From Trifolium pratense (Eukaryota > Streptophyta > Magnoliopsida > Fabales > Fabaceae), in NCBI RefSeq assembly GCF_020283565.1, contig NC_060065.1, positions 57,263,489 to 57,327,488 of the forward strand: a stretch of 64,000 bases of DNA, read 5' to 3'. The translations under genes and the position numbers were made by a program. This document shows, one piece after another, positions 1-10,235 of this stretch; the stretch's first letter is position 1, and every line of letters starts with the position of its first letter. The notes under the pieces are model-generated. The model did not search any database, was not told where the DNA came from, and was given only the letters and a program-made list of their open reading frames with translations.

Positions 1-144
1 CTTGTGTATAATTAGGATGTTAAATGTTTTATTTGTCAAAATTAGTAGTAATTCTGTAAACTGGTCGACTGATTCTTAATGATGATTCTTGTTGGGTGTG
101 TTTCTCTTGTCATGTTGTAGCTCACTGTATTTTCCATTTTTCAG

Positions 145-1890
145 TTACAAATGGCTGAGGAATGTTTGAATCATGCAATGGATTTGAGTGGGTTGTTACT
201 GCTATATTCTTCTTTCGGAGATGCTGAAGGAATTTCAAAACTTGCAACCCTTGCTAAGGAGCAAGGGAAGAACAATGTTGCATTCCTTTGCTTATTTATG
301 TTGGGTAAACTTGAAGACTGCCTTCAACTATTGATAGAAAGGTAATCTTCTAGAATGCTGACATTACTGGAAGGGCGGGGGGATTGATCAGACTGCAATT
401 ATATTTAATTATTTATCGCTGAGTTGTGCTGTTTGCAGTAATCGAATTCCAGAGGCAGCTTTAATGGCTCGATCCTATCTCCCAAGTAAGGTCCCAGAGA
501 TAGTGGCAATTTGGAGAAAAGATCTCAATAAGGTAATGTATGATTCAGGTATACGGTATTTACTTATGATGGAAGTTCCTGGTTTTTGTGTGTGCATGAT
601 ATTGTGGGAATCCATATTGTTTAGGATATTTTAGTTTCAAGTCATCATTTTTTGATGTAAAGTTTTTGGTTATATAATTATTATTTTTTGAATAAAAAAG
701 TTATAAGTTATCTAAATACATTCCCAGGAATATATGGGTAGAAAATATGCATTCCCATGTTTGTTACTAAGTTAAAATTCTCTTTCGTATAAAAAATTTC
801 CAGGAAAGAAATAACTACCACATTCCCGTGATTTTATGCAAGGGAAGGTTGGGAAAACAATATTCCCATGAACTCGGAATGAAATATATGTGTTTTACCT
901 GTATACTTCACTCTCACAAATAAATCCCGGGAATGTTATATATGTTAGATAAATACTTCAGAAACAATAAAACCCAAGAATAGGATTCCCGGGAACAAAT
1001 TAACATTACTTGAAACAATGTCCCCTTACATTTCTAAAATAATTGCACATGCCTCCAGTTGAATACCCAATAATTCGTACACATACACATTAAATTACAT
1101 TTGGTTTCGATATTTTATCATAAAAAATTGTGTCAAGAGCTGAGATCCTTTGCAGTTTTTTTATTTAAACCCTAACAAGTCTTGTCATGTTGATAAATAG
1201 AGTATATTTGAGTGCAGGTTAATCCAAAAGCTGCTGAATCATTGGCTGATCCTGAGGAATATCCAAATTTGTTTGAAGACTGGCAGGTTGCACTTGCTGT
1301 TGAATCTAAAGCTGCAGAAACAATGTCAGTGTGGAGAACCCTTATTTTCTTGCATGTAAATTGCAGATTTGATAGTTTGTGTCAGTGTTCTGTATGCAAA
1401 ATATCTCTAAGAAATGTTTGCTTACTATAATTTTGATATTTCTGTTTTAGGAATGTTTACCCTCCAGCGGAGCAGTACATCAACCATGCTGACAAACCAC
1501 ATATTACCCTTGTTGAAGCTTTCAGAAACATGCAGATTGAAGAGGAGGAGCCCCTTGAGAATGGAGAATCTAATCATGAGGTATACTATATATATATAAG
1601 GAATTCTAATTTACAACAAAATATTGTGTTTTGTTTTTATGCTACACAGAAAATAACCACAGTAAATTGTTTATCCGTGGTATTCAACTGTTGTTTTATT
1701 TTGTTGTGCTCTGCTGCAGTTGACTGAACAAAATGAAGAACACTATGCAGAAGAACATAATGGAGAGGAAGGAAGCCAAGAAGAGGCTGTTGTAGTGGAT
1801 GCCGAATCAACAGATGGTGCGGTACTCGTCAACGGTAACGAGGCTGACGAAGAGTGGGGTACGAATAATGAAGGAGCCCCGTCAGCCTAA
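145..1890 (+). CDS. COPB2: Coatomer subunit beta-prime (COPI coat), 3' part
   Basis: The gene enters from the left edge. Exons by GT-AG sites and continuous frame: 145-341, 439-532, 1218-1324, 1451-1580 and 1720-1890, stop TAA at 1888. These encode the last 232 residues of a protein usually about 900 long. They cover the C-terminal helical part of beta-prime COP (LAKEQGKNNVAFLCLFMLGK, IPEAALMARSYLPSKV, NPKAAESLADPEEYPNLFED) and an acidic tail ending in DEEWG...GAPSA. The WD40 propellers that bind cargo dilysine signals would lie upstream, outside the window. In the family the protein is a COPI coat subunit for Golgi-to-ER retrograde transport. The first exon begins in phase 0 after a TTTTTCAG acceptor, so an intron precedes it. 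Every junction keeps the frame and I see no lesion. Family identity is from recognised motifs, not from a search. Confidence 0.93.
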
Positions 1891-3260
1891 AAGCAATTGG
1901 TTGGGGTGGTGTGAAAATCGAAATTTTGTCTCTGGTGATTAATTGATTCTGAAGTGCCATTTCTAACTCCCATTTGACAACTACCTGGTTTTACTATAAC
2001 TACTTATACCACCTCTGAGTCCTACTAATTATAATGGCTTTCAATTTTTAGCATATTGGATGTTTACTGCAGTTAGGCTGTATATTTGGGAATGGGGGAG
2101 AAGATTTTAAAATAATGTCCATAGTCAATGATGAATAATTGACTAAATCTCATAACTATATTTTCTCCATGATTTTAATGACTATTTGAGCTTGGGGTTT
2201 GTACCGTTTTATACTCATTGCACGACCGTCTCTAATTTATTAACATCAAATTTTTTTACATTTAATTTTACAAAATGTTTCTCGTAAAATGTTTCTTGTA
2301 AAATCTAATGTACATTATCTTAAAAATTTTAAGAATTACTTTTGATATTGAACGGTTTAATTGCTTTACTAACTTTTAAGATAATTAATAGCTTGTTTTG
2401 TTTATTTACTTGGAAAACTTTGTTTGCTATATACTATGTACCTTTGCCATATTGTTGATTGCAATTATGAACTTCTTTTCAATAAACCTGTTTCTTTTTA
2501 GTTTTTATTTCATTTATCTGTCCTAAAATATTCTTCTTTGTTGACAGTGCTTGCACCACATCACTAGGTCCCATCAAGACAGTCGGTTCCAGCTTCTGGG
2601 ATATATATCTGAGGTTTGGCTAACCTTTCCATATTGCCTTGGCTTCATCATATTGCATCTGTACTGAACCAAAATGTGAAAATCAGTAGTCAGATTGTTT
2701 GGACAATTTTGTTTATAAAATTCAAATTAAGGTCATCAATATGTGCGTGTGTAACCCATGGTTTGGGAATTAAAATTAAATGCAGTTATTTCAAAAGAAA
2801 ATCATTATTTCCCAAACTGACGGTGGGTTTTAATTGGGAAATTACTTCCCAACTTGATAACTTTTAATCTTTTCAATTATTATTCAGTGATGGGAAATAA
2901 TAAATAATAAATTACTTCCCAATTATGTTTAGGTCAAACTCTCTCTCATCTTTATGATTAAATCAATAAAAATTCCTGTTTTATTTAGGATAATGATAAT
3001 GATGATCATAAGGTTATTTTTTTTTTTAATTTTGCCTATTGCATTGCATGTTTTTGGATGGTTTGCAAGACAAGCATAATAAGGATGGTTTGCAAGACAA
3101 GCATAATAATTTTACTAGTGTATTAATGCAGGTTTCCTCAAAAAGCCATGAATGGATACTGCGGACTGGTTGTTTCTGTTTCCTGGTGTTGTGGTTTTCT
3201 AGTGCTCTGAATTTAGACATTTTGACTGCGGCATAACAATATCCTTAGGGTCGGTTACAA
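1891..3260 (+). other. Coatomer 3' UTR and flank, possible extra 3' exon
   Basis: No convincing coding sequence follows the stop. The stretch 2548-2613 has exon-like edges (TTGTTGACAG acceptor, GAG|GTTTGG donor) and an open frame of 22 codons. It could be an alternative or untranslated 3' exon of the coatomer gene. A second non-AT-rich island at 3132-3240 might be UTR. RNA reads would be needed to decide. Confidence 0.3.
3056..3109. repeat. Perfect 27-bp tandem duplication
   Basis: A 27-bp unit starting GGATGGTTTGCAAGACAAGC occurs twice head to tail at 3056-3082 and 3083-3109 without a mismatch, which suggests a recent duplication. Confidence 0.9.
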
Positions 3261-5130
3261 TTTACTAGAGTTTATAGCACATTTTTTTGGGAATATTACC
3301 TCAATATATTCGTGCCATTGTGAATGTAGAAAAGTTGAACTAGAGATTGGGTGCCTGGTTAAATTTTAGATAGTTTTTTTCTTGCCCGTTGTTTTTTTAT
3401 ATATATATTTTTGGATTGTAAACTTGGATGGTTGATAGAGAAAATAATAACCCTTCTCCAGGGTTACTTCTGTTGACAAGATGTTCTCCCATGTTCTTCA
3501 ACCTTTTGCTGTTTTGGCAACCGGTACAGTACAAGAATAGTATTTACTTTTTAGTACGTCAACAGCGGAACAAAGTTTTCCATGGACTAGTGCATTTATT
3601 TTTGAATGGTACTTTTCGCCCCCTGAAATATCTCAGTCACCCCCTGAAATGACCAAACTAATCCTCTTGCTTTCGAAAATACAGTTTGTTATTTAATGTG
3701 AATTTATATTAGTCTTTATGTGTATAATTTACTTCCTTATTTGGTGCATCAGTTTTACTGAGATTGACATGATCAATGGGGAGAGAAAGAAACAGCAAAA
3801 AAAAAAAAATGTAATATTCTCTATACCATCAATGATTTGCTTAAAATAGATTAGGAAAATATTGATTTTCGGAAAAGATACAGATATAATTACAAATATT
3901 CTATGTAATCTCTCAATATTAATACAATTTAATTTATGGTATTATTGCCTTATAAGATGAACGGGACACAAAAATGAATTTTTATATGGTGAATTAGTTT
4001 ACATCCTAGAATGTAAATTCGCTGGTTAGAATGCAAACTGTGTTTCAGTTTTATAATTTTATACACTGGGGGTAAATTGGGAATACCGGGGACGTGCATG
4101 TATGCCAAGGGGTGTGAGAAATAGAACTCTTTATTTTTTATCTTTTAGAACACAATGGAATACATAATTAGGATCTAGTTGTAATCCAATGCAAAATGCC
4201 AGGTAGCTCAAGGAGTGAGGACTGCATAGGTTATTTCAAGTATGTTGGTTACATACCAAGCCGTCGTGTGTAACACTTGGTTGCCTTTATGGTAAAGGCT
4301 CGCCCCTGAGTAGGACATGCTTTGCAAGGTCAACGTGTTAATTTATAGATTATAGTTTATTGGATTAACAAAGGAAAAAGCGTTTGGGTGTATAATTTTA
4401 ACACTAGGTTTTTTCCCCTTGTACATTCTCACTTTCCCACTTCTACAAAATAATTGAAAGAAAGAAGAAAAAAAACTTATTGCTGAATGTACAATCCCAT
4501 ATGCATTGTTATTTCCAAAATTTGTTCACCAATTTAAAAATTTAACAGTTTTAGTGGAGTGCATGGAGTTCCAACTCCAACTCCTACATATCATGTGATG
4601 TCAATACCAAGTACCAACTGAACTAAGTTCACAAACTATTACTAGTTTTTCTTTTATTTAGAGTAAAAAGCTTAACTTTATATTCATCAAGATATTCTCA
4701 ATGATGTTCTAGCTAACAAATGAATAATATTATAAGTTGTCTCCAAATAAATTTTTTCAAATAAAACACCAAAATGAACTTGGGAGTTAGATTTACACTA
4801 TATAGACGGATGTAATGATTCTACTCAATTAAAATGAAAATGCATATGAGGTTTTACTGATTCACTTAACAAGCTTGAATCATTATGTCTAAAACAAAAA
4901 CATAATCAACAAAGGGACGGAGGGTTAACACAAAATAAATAAAACTTATTTATTATTACCATTGAAACATCAAAATTTTACTAACCAAAGCACAAAATTA
5001 AAACAAATCAATTTTAAACGACATAGATTCATACATTAAGAATTAAGACTCTAATCAAACAAACCCTATTATAATCAATGAACTCCACCAAAGAATGAAT
5101 CTTCTCGGATTGGAGGATTAACATAAAATA
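3261..5130. other. Intergenic, no gene seen
   Basis: AT-rich DNA with only short chance reading frames. The segment around 4190-4340 is less AT-rich and reads like a decayed repeat, but I cannot assign it to a family. Confidence 0.5.
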
Positions 5131-5305
5131 AAACCCTATTATTATAATTATTTATAGAACACCAAATTTGATTAGGAGAAGGTGCTTTCATCAAAGCACA
5201 AGAAGTGGAAACAACCAAACCCTATTATTACAACAATTATTTATAAAACATCAAATTTGATTAGGAGAAGATGCTTTCATCAAAGCACAAGAAGTGGAAA
5301 CAACC
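5131..5305. repeat. 86-bp imperfect tandem duplication over the SMR 3' end
   Basis: The segment beginning AAACCCTATTATTA and ending GAAGTGGAAACAACC occurs at about 5131-5216 and again at 5217-5305 with a few differences. The right copy includes the last codons and stop of the SMR gene on the minus strand. The left copy repeats those codons just beyond the stop. Confidence 0.85.
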
Positions 5306-5592
5306 TGCTGCTGTCGTTTAAACTTGGACACTATGAGTCTCGGCAACGGTTTGAAGGGTATCGTATTCTTGGGTCTGGGTGGTGCACCCGGACATTGGAG
5401 AGGCGGTGGGATTTTGTGTTCTGGACCTGTGGGAGTCATCAATAACTCATCATCATCATCATTGTTGTTCTTGCTGCCTTCTACTATTACTGATAGTTTA
5501 CTATGCCGAATTGAAGTTTGCTCCAATTCTTTACCAGTTGAACTTTGCTTCCCTTCTTTAACCATCATGGGAGTATTCATTAGCAAAAACAA
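5251..5592 (-). CDS. SMR: SIAMESE-related (SMR) CDK inhibitor-like protein
   Basis: A single-exon frame of 113 codons. Its middle holds the SMR-type block TPTGPEHKIPPPLQCPGAPP followed by RPK, close to the family pattern TPTxxxHKIP...CPxAPxKPK. An acidic run (NNNDDDDELL) precedes it. Known SMR proteins bind CDK-cyclin complexes in the nucleus, restrain mitosis and promote endoreduplication. They are short, of about 80-130 residues, and usually intronless, as here. Met1 is at 5592, but internal Met codons (MNTPMM) could also be the start. The C-terminal 20 or so residues lie inside an 86-bp tandem duplication, so the 3' end may be recent. The basic C-terminus (KFKRQQQ) is family-plausible. The family call is by motif; subfamily is not assignable. 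Confidence 0.72.
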   Translation of the reverse strand: MFLLMNTPMMVKEGKQSSTGKELEQTSIRHSKLSVIVEGSKNNNDDDDELLMTPTGPEHKIPPPLQCPGAPPRPKNTIPFKPLPRLIVSKFKRQQQVVSTSCALMKASSPNQI

Positions 5593-5938
5593 ATTATTGC
5601 AAACAGATATATATAATCTGAGTCAGTTTATAACTGTTTTGTCATGATTCTTAAATAAAATTTAAAATATATACTTACTAAATATAAAAAGGTATTTATA
5701 TTTAGAAGAAAAAAAAATATACTATATAAAAGTTTAACGTGCTGAGAATAATATGTCCAAATATTTTTTGAAGATTTTATTTTTATATTTAAAGAAATAA
5801 TATTAGGATTTATGATTTGTATGTTTTAGAAATTTGATTTAGAAATTTGTTACTATATACATATAACTATGAATAATAATAATAAAATGTGTGAGTATTC
5901 TCCATACATACACACACGCGCGCGCGCACACACACACG

Positions 5939-6005
<67 letters not shown>

Positions 6006-6780
6006 GGGAATGATTAAGTTACACCCGTGTAACTTTATTTTATTTTTTTTGACAAACTTTAAGAAAATTATACTCGTTAATATTTATTGATTTTTAAAGA
6101 GTGTCCTTTTTTGTTTTTGTTACCTTCCTTATTATTTTTGTTACCATAAATGGGTTGCTAAATCCACATTAATGGAATAATTAAATGTAAAAAGATAGTA
6201 CTCCGTACAAACTTATTAAAAAAAATAATTAAGTTATATAGAAAAAAGGGTAGCCAAGGCTACCCCATCCCATGACTGCACTGAGTTACGCCCCTGGTCA
6301 TGTCATGAGAATATGGAGCAAAGTCGGAGGCTCGAAAAAATATTCTCCATTTAATATTTTTTTGCCAATAGTCTCAACAAAAATAGTAACATTCACAAAT
6401 TTCAAAACTTTACTAATAGTCTAATAGTAGTCAATGTTTAATTTTTTTTAGAAGAAATAATATTAGCATAATTCAAGTAAACTATAAGACACTCTTAAAC
6501 GGATTTATAGTTTTATAAATATCTCAAAAAGTCTCTGACTTCGATCCGTTAAGTTAATCTACTATTTATTTAGTTACTTGCTACAAATTAAATCCTCATT
6601 AAAATAGACAAAATTACTTTTAATTTTTTTATTTATCTTTTTGGATTATTCTTCCATGTTTACATATAGTTTTTTAAGCTTAAAATATTACTTTTTATGT
6701 ACTTATGATTAAGAACATACATAAAAGGAAAACTATATATTATATTCATGAACTCAGTTGGTATGCATGAATTAAATTTG
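5593..6780. other. AT-rich intergenic, upstream of SMR
   Basis: No gene seen. Contains the CA/CG/TA microsatellite described separately. A GC-richer scrap at about 6243-6310 looks like a transposon remnant. The SMR promoter must lie here, but I see no decisive motif. Confidence 0.5.
5909..6005. repeat. Compound microsatellite (CA)n(CG)n(CA)n(TA)n
   Basis: Alternating purine-pyrimidine DNA: CACACACGCGCGCGCG followed by CA repeats and then about 30 TA units to 6000. The CG/CA part has Z-DNA potential. The TA tract is a likely length polymorphism. Confidence 0.97.
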
Positions 6781-7261
6781 AACTTCGGACACTTCACTTA
6801 TTCATCTTTAAGGTGAAATTTTCAGTCACTAAATTACTTTAAATTTATATTTAAACATAGAGAAAATGACTAAAATACCATAAATAAATAAATATTAGTG
6901 GAAATTATTTAAACTGTTTTGCCGAACTCGTAGAAAGTTATAGCAACTCTAGACCAAAAACAAAAAGAGAAAGTCATAGCAACTCTGTTGTCGTTATTGA
7001 TAAAAGAAATACTAGTTACTTGGATTAGGGGTAAATAAATACTAGTAATGATAAGTGAGACAAAGGTCAAAGAGCAATAGAAGCCATTGGATTGATCAGA
7101 CGGTTAGAATTTTTGAATATTACTGTAGTATGGATTTGAGAATAAAACTGAAATATTCATCACACGTGTGTGTACCAAGCAAGCACGTGCTATTTCATCA
7201 ATTTTTCTCAAAGTTAGAAGAACATTGTCTTTCTCTCTCACAGTCACATAGTCAATTGAGT
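6781..7261. repeat. Duplicated block, copy A (without insertions)
   Basis: Non-coding block matching 7312-9665 in the same order. Landmarks are an AAACATAGA...AAATGACT segment, GGAAATTA.TTAAACTGTTTTG, CATTGGATTGATCAGACGG, CACACGTGTGTG, and CAAGCACGTGC followed by TTTTTCTCAAAGTTAGAA. Copy A has none of the three transposons found in copy B, so it records their empty sites. It contains a CACGTG G-box core within AGCACGTGCT. Confidence 0.85.
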
Positions 7262-7627
7262 TAAGCATGTGTCCATCAACTTTTACTCGTTGATAAGCAT
7301 GACTCTGATTCAAATTTTAGACATTTTACTTATTCACTTTTTAAGTGAAACTTTTCTTCACTAAACTACCTAAAAAAACTATATATTTAAAACTTTAAAT
7401 TTATATTTAAACATAGATAAAATGACTTAAATACCATAAATAAATAGTAAAATATAAAGACCAACAAAAATATTAGTGGAAATTAGTTAAACTGTTTTGC
7501 TGAACTCATTGTAAGTATAGGTTATAACAACTCTGTTGTTGTTGTTGATAAAACAAAATACTACTTAGTACTACTTACAAGTTACTTGGACTAGGGAGTA
7601 GATAGTAATAATGACGAGTGGGATAAA

Positions 7628-8098
7628 TGTGGGAATAGGCCAGACCGAGCTAAACTTCGTCAAGTCTGAGCTGACTTGTCAAAAAATCGAAGGTCTGAGT
7701 CTGGCTTGTAGGTTGTTAGCCTATTTAAAAGCTTATATTACATGAATATATTTAAATAAATAATTATATTTATTTTTAAATATACTTATGAACTAATAAA
7801 GCAATGTTTCTTTTGATATTTAACATTGATATTTTAAAGAATTTAACTATATATGTCATCATATTTCAATTATAGTTTGTAATAATACTCAATATGTCTC
7901 ATATTGTAAGAAAGAAAACCAGTTTTTGATGTCCCAAATTATAATAGACTTTTTTAATGGTCTGCGGCCTGACATTTTTAGCTAAATATGCTTTTAAAAA
8001 ACCTTGGCCTGCTCTATTTAAAGAAATAGGGTGACCTAACTTGAGCCTATGTAGGTTAGACCATAGGCCCCTGTATGTCGATCTGACCTATTCCCACA
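7628..8098. mobile_element. TIR element, about 471 bp (class II, superfamily unclear)
   Basis: Begins TGTGGGAATAGGCCAGACCG and ends with the near inverse (CGATCTGACCTATTCCCACA), giving about 20-bp terminal inverted repeats. The interior is AT-rich with no transposase. Copy A of the duplicated block lacks it. I could not settle a target duplication. Confidence 0.78.
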
Positions 8099-8143
8099 TA
8101 GAAGCCATTAGATTGATCAGACGGTTAGAATGTTTGAATAATA

Positions 8144-8377
8144 CTCCCTCCTTCTCAAAATAATTGTCACAATTTGACTACTTTGACCATATATTTTTAC
8201 TAATGTATAAAGATAAATATTAACATATGAGATCTTGTTAGATTTGTCTCGATAAGTACTATCAAAATATCAATTTTTCATAATTTTTAATAATACACAC
8301 TAAATATATTCATGATTAAAATTCTACATTCATAAGTGTGTAGCGGTAAAATGTGCCAATTATTTTGAGAGGGGCAA
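8144..8377. mobile_element. Stowaway-like MITE
   Basis: Starts CTCCCTCCTTCTCAAAATAA after a TA and ends in the near inverse (TTATTTTGAGAGGGGCAA) before a TA. CTCCCTCC-type ends with a TA target site are the Tc1/mariner Stowaway signature. About 234 bp, no coding capacity. Confidence 0.82.
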
Positions 8378-8474
8378 TAGTTTAAGACCCACCGACGGTA
8401 CAGTCAGTTTTTCTTGCATGAAAGTATGAATTTGAGAAGAAATCTGAAATACATCACACGTGTGTGTTCCAAGC

Positions 8475-9587
8475 GGTGGCATTTAGAATGCACAAATTGT
8501 TAAATTTGTGCATGATGCACAAGTTTATTTATTTTAATGTGGACCATTGGATTGAGTAAATGTATAGATTTTACCGTGGATCATATACACTTGATTGATA
8601 ATTCACATACTCTCTTTCTTCCTTCTTTTTTGCTCAAGACCTCCATTTTGGGAGAGCCTTTTCGGCCACCACCAGTCCACCACTATTGAATTATCTCTTT
8701 CTCCTCTATAGAACCCACAAATTTATATTTAGATTGGAGTAGTTTGAATTTTCAGACCGTTGATCTTAGAGGCCGTTTTCGGCCAGCTTGAACATGTTCA
8801 AGGAAAACAAACACCGGATTTGTGCTCTTCGTCGCGAGATCTCTATATTGTACTGCTTCTTCACCTATTCTAACCACCTTCGCTGGAGAGCCACTGCACA
8901 CCACCATGGGCGATTTTCCAGTGACCATTTCCGTCGGATTATCAAATGAAATTTTCATTTTTAACCTCATTCATCAAAACAACAACAACAAACAACAAAT
9001 TAAAAGAGAAAAAATTAATAGGATAAATTATAAGTATCGGATCAAAATTAAATTAATAACCAAAAAAAGTCAGAAAACATCACTAACAAAGAATCATATA
9101 CCCTCAAAAACATGAACAAAAAAGGGAAAAATAAACATAAACAACTAATTCAAGCACCAAATAGCAAAATAATTACCAGTCTCTTAAAAATTTAAACTTT
9201 TGATTGTCTTTTTTTTTTTTTTGACAACTTTTGATTGTCTTTAAACACTCACAAGAAGATGTTTCAAACCCAGAAAAACAAAACAACTATAAAAAAAAAA
9301 ACCAAAACCTTGTATGGAGGGTGGGAGACGAGGTAATGGTGGTGGAGGGTCGGATTGGATGGTGGTGATGGTGGAGGAGTATGTGACTTCCATCGTGTAG
9401 AGGAAAGTTTGTTGTTGGGAGGAGAGAGGAGAGAAGAAAGAGAGTGAAGAAGAAGAAGGGTATATTATAAGGTGTAGGAGGTGTATGATAAGATTTAATG
9501 GAAATGCAAAATCCAACCTCCCATCTTACTTTTTGAAACTTGTGCATGGTGCACAAATTTTACATTTTGTGCACCCTAAATGCCACC
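8475..9587. mobile_element. Non-autonomous Mutator-like element (MULE), 1113 bp
   Basis: Flanked by the perfect 9-bp direct repeat GTTCCAAGC (8466-8474 and 9588-9596). The terminal inverted repeats are about 50 bp and start GGTGGCATTTAG on both ends. Nine-bp duplications with long TIRs are diagnostic of Mutator elements. The uninterrupted site survives in copy A (GTGTGTACCAAGCAAGCACG near 7170). There is no transposase. The interior has two GC-richer islands (about 8750-8970 and 9300-9450) that may be captured host sequence; I do not recognise them. A minus-strand frame at 8752-8970 is not supported as a gene. Confidence 0.92.
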
Positions 9588-9667
9588 GTTCCAAGCAAGC
9601 ACGTGCCATTTCATCAATTTTTCTCAAAGTTAGAACTCTGTCTTTCTCTCTCAGTCTCATAGTCAAC

Positions 9668-9670
<3 letters not shown>

Positions 9671-9716
<46 letters not shown>
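9671..9716. repeat. (TC)23 microsatellite
   Basis: Pure TC repeat, 520 bp upstream of the glycosyltransferase ATG. CT-rich tracts are common in plant 5' UTRs, so it may lie in the leader of that gene (inference). Confidence 0.95.
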
Positions 9717-9718
<2 letters not shown>

Positions 9719-10235
9719 GCTGCATTCAACTAAGTGATGAACTCAATTTCAAGAATCAACCATAGATCTTCAAATCTAATGTAATGTAATGCTTTCTTTA
9801 TGAGCTATGTACTTTTTACTACTTTGCATGTTCTTTTACTAATTACTTGCTTAAATTAAATGCTTTTCATATTTATTTAGCAATAAATTACAATTTTGAA
9901 TCTTTATTATCTTTCTTGTGATGGCTAAAAGAAACAATCTTGAAACACTGATTAAACTGTTCTAAGAGTAACAAGAAAACAAATTTAGTTAATTTCCATG
10001 TTAAGAACAATACCCAAATGGATTAACTTGCAAAAGTTTGTTTTTTTTATTGAATTTAGTTATTGTTTGGTGGATTTTGATATAGAAATTAATCATTTTT
10101 TTTTATGTTTGTCTCACTTTACTTTCTTCTTCAATGTCAGAAAACTGTTGGAGATTGAAGCATTTTTTTGGTGAATTTGGGGGAAATTAATGTTTTTACT
10201 AAAAGGGGATAGAGATTTTTAGTGATATATGAATC

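Larger units (their letters stand above)
7312..9665. repeat. Duplicated block, copy B, interrupted by three transposons
   Basis: Once the elements at 7628-8098, 8144-8377 and 8475-9587 are removed, what remains follows copy A (6781-7261) from end to end. The last part (CAAGCACGTGCCATTTCATC...AGTTAGAA) resumes at 9591. The block lies upstream of the glycosyltransferase gene and may include its promoter or 5' UTR (inference). Confidence 0.82.

Noticed and set aside
8752..8970. 72-codon minus-strand frame inside the first MULE
   Set aside because: No recognisable domain, no splice context, lies wholly within the transposon. Kept only as a possible captured fragment.
9241..9556. Overlapping minus-strand frames rich in Ser, Pro and Phe
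   Set aside because: Low-complexity CT/GA-rich DNA gives open frames in several phases; no protein family seen.
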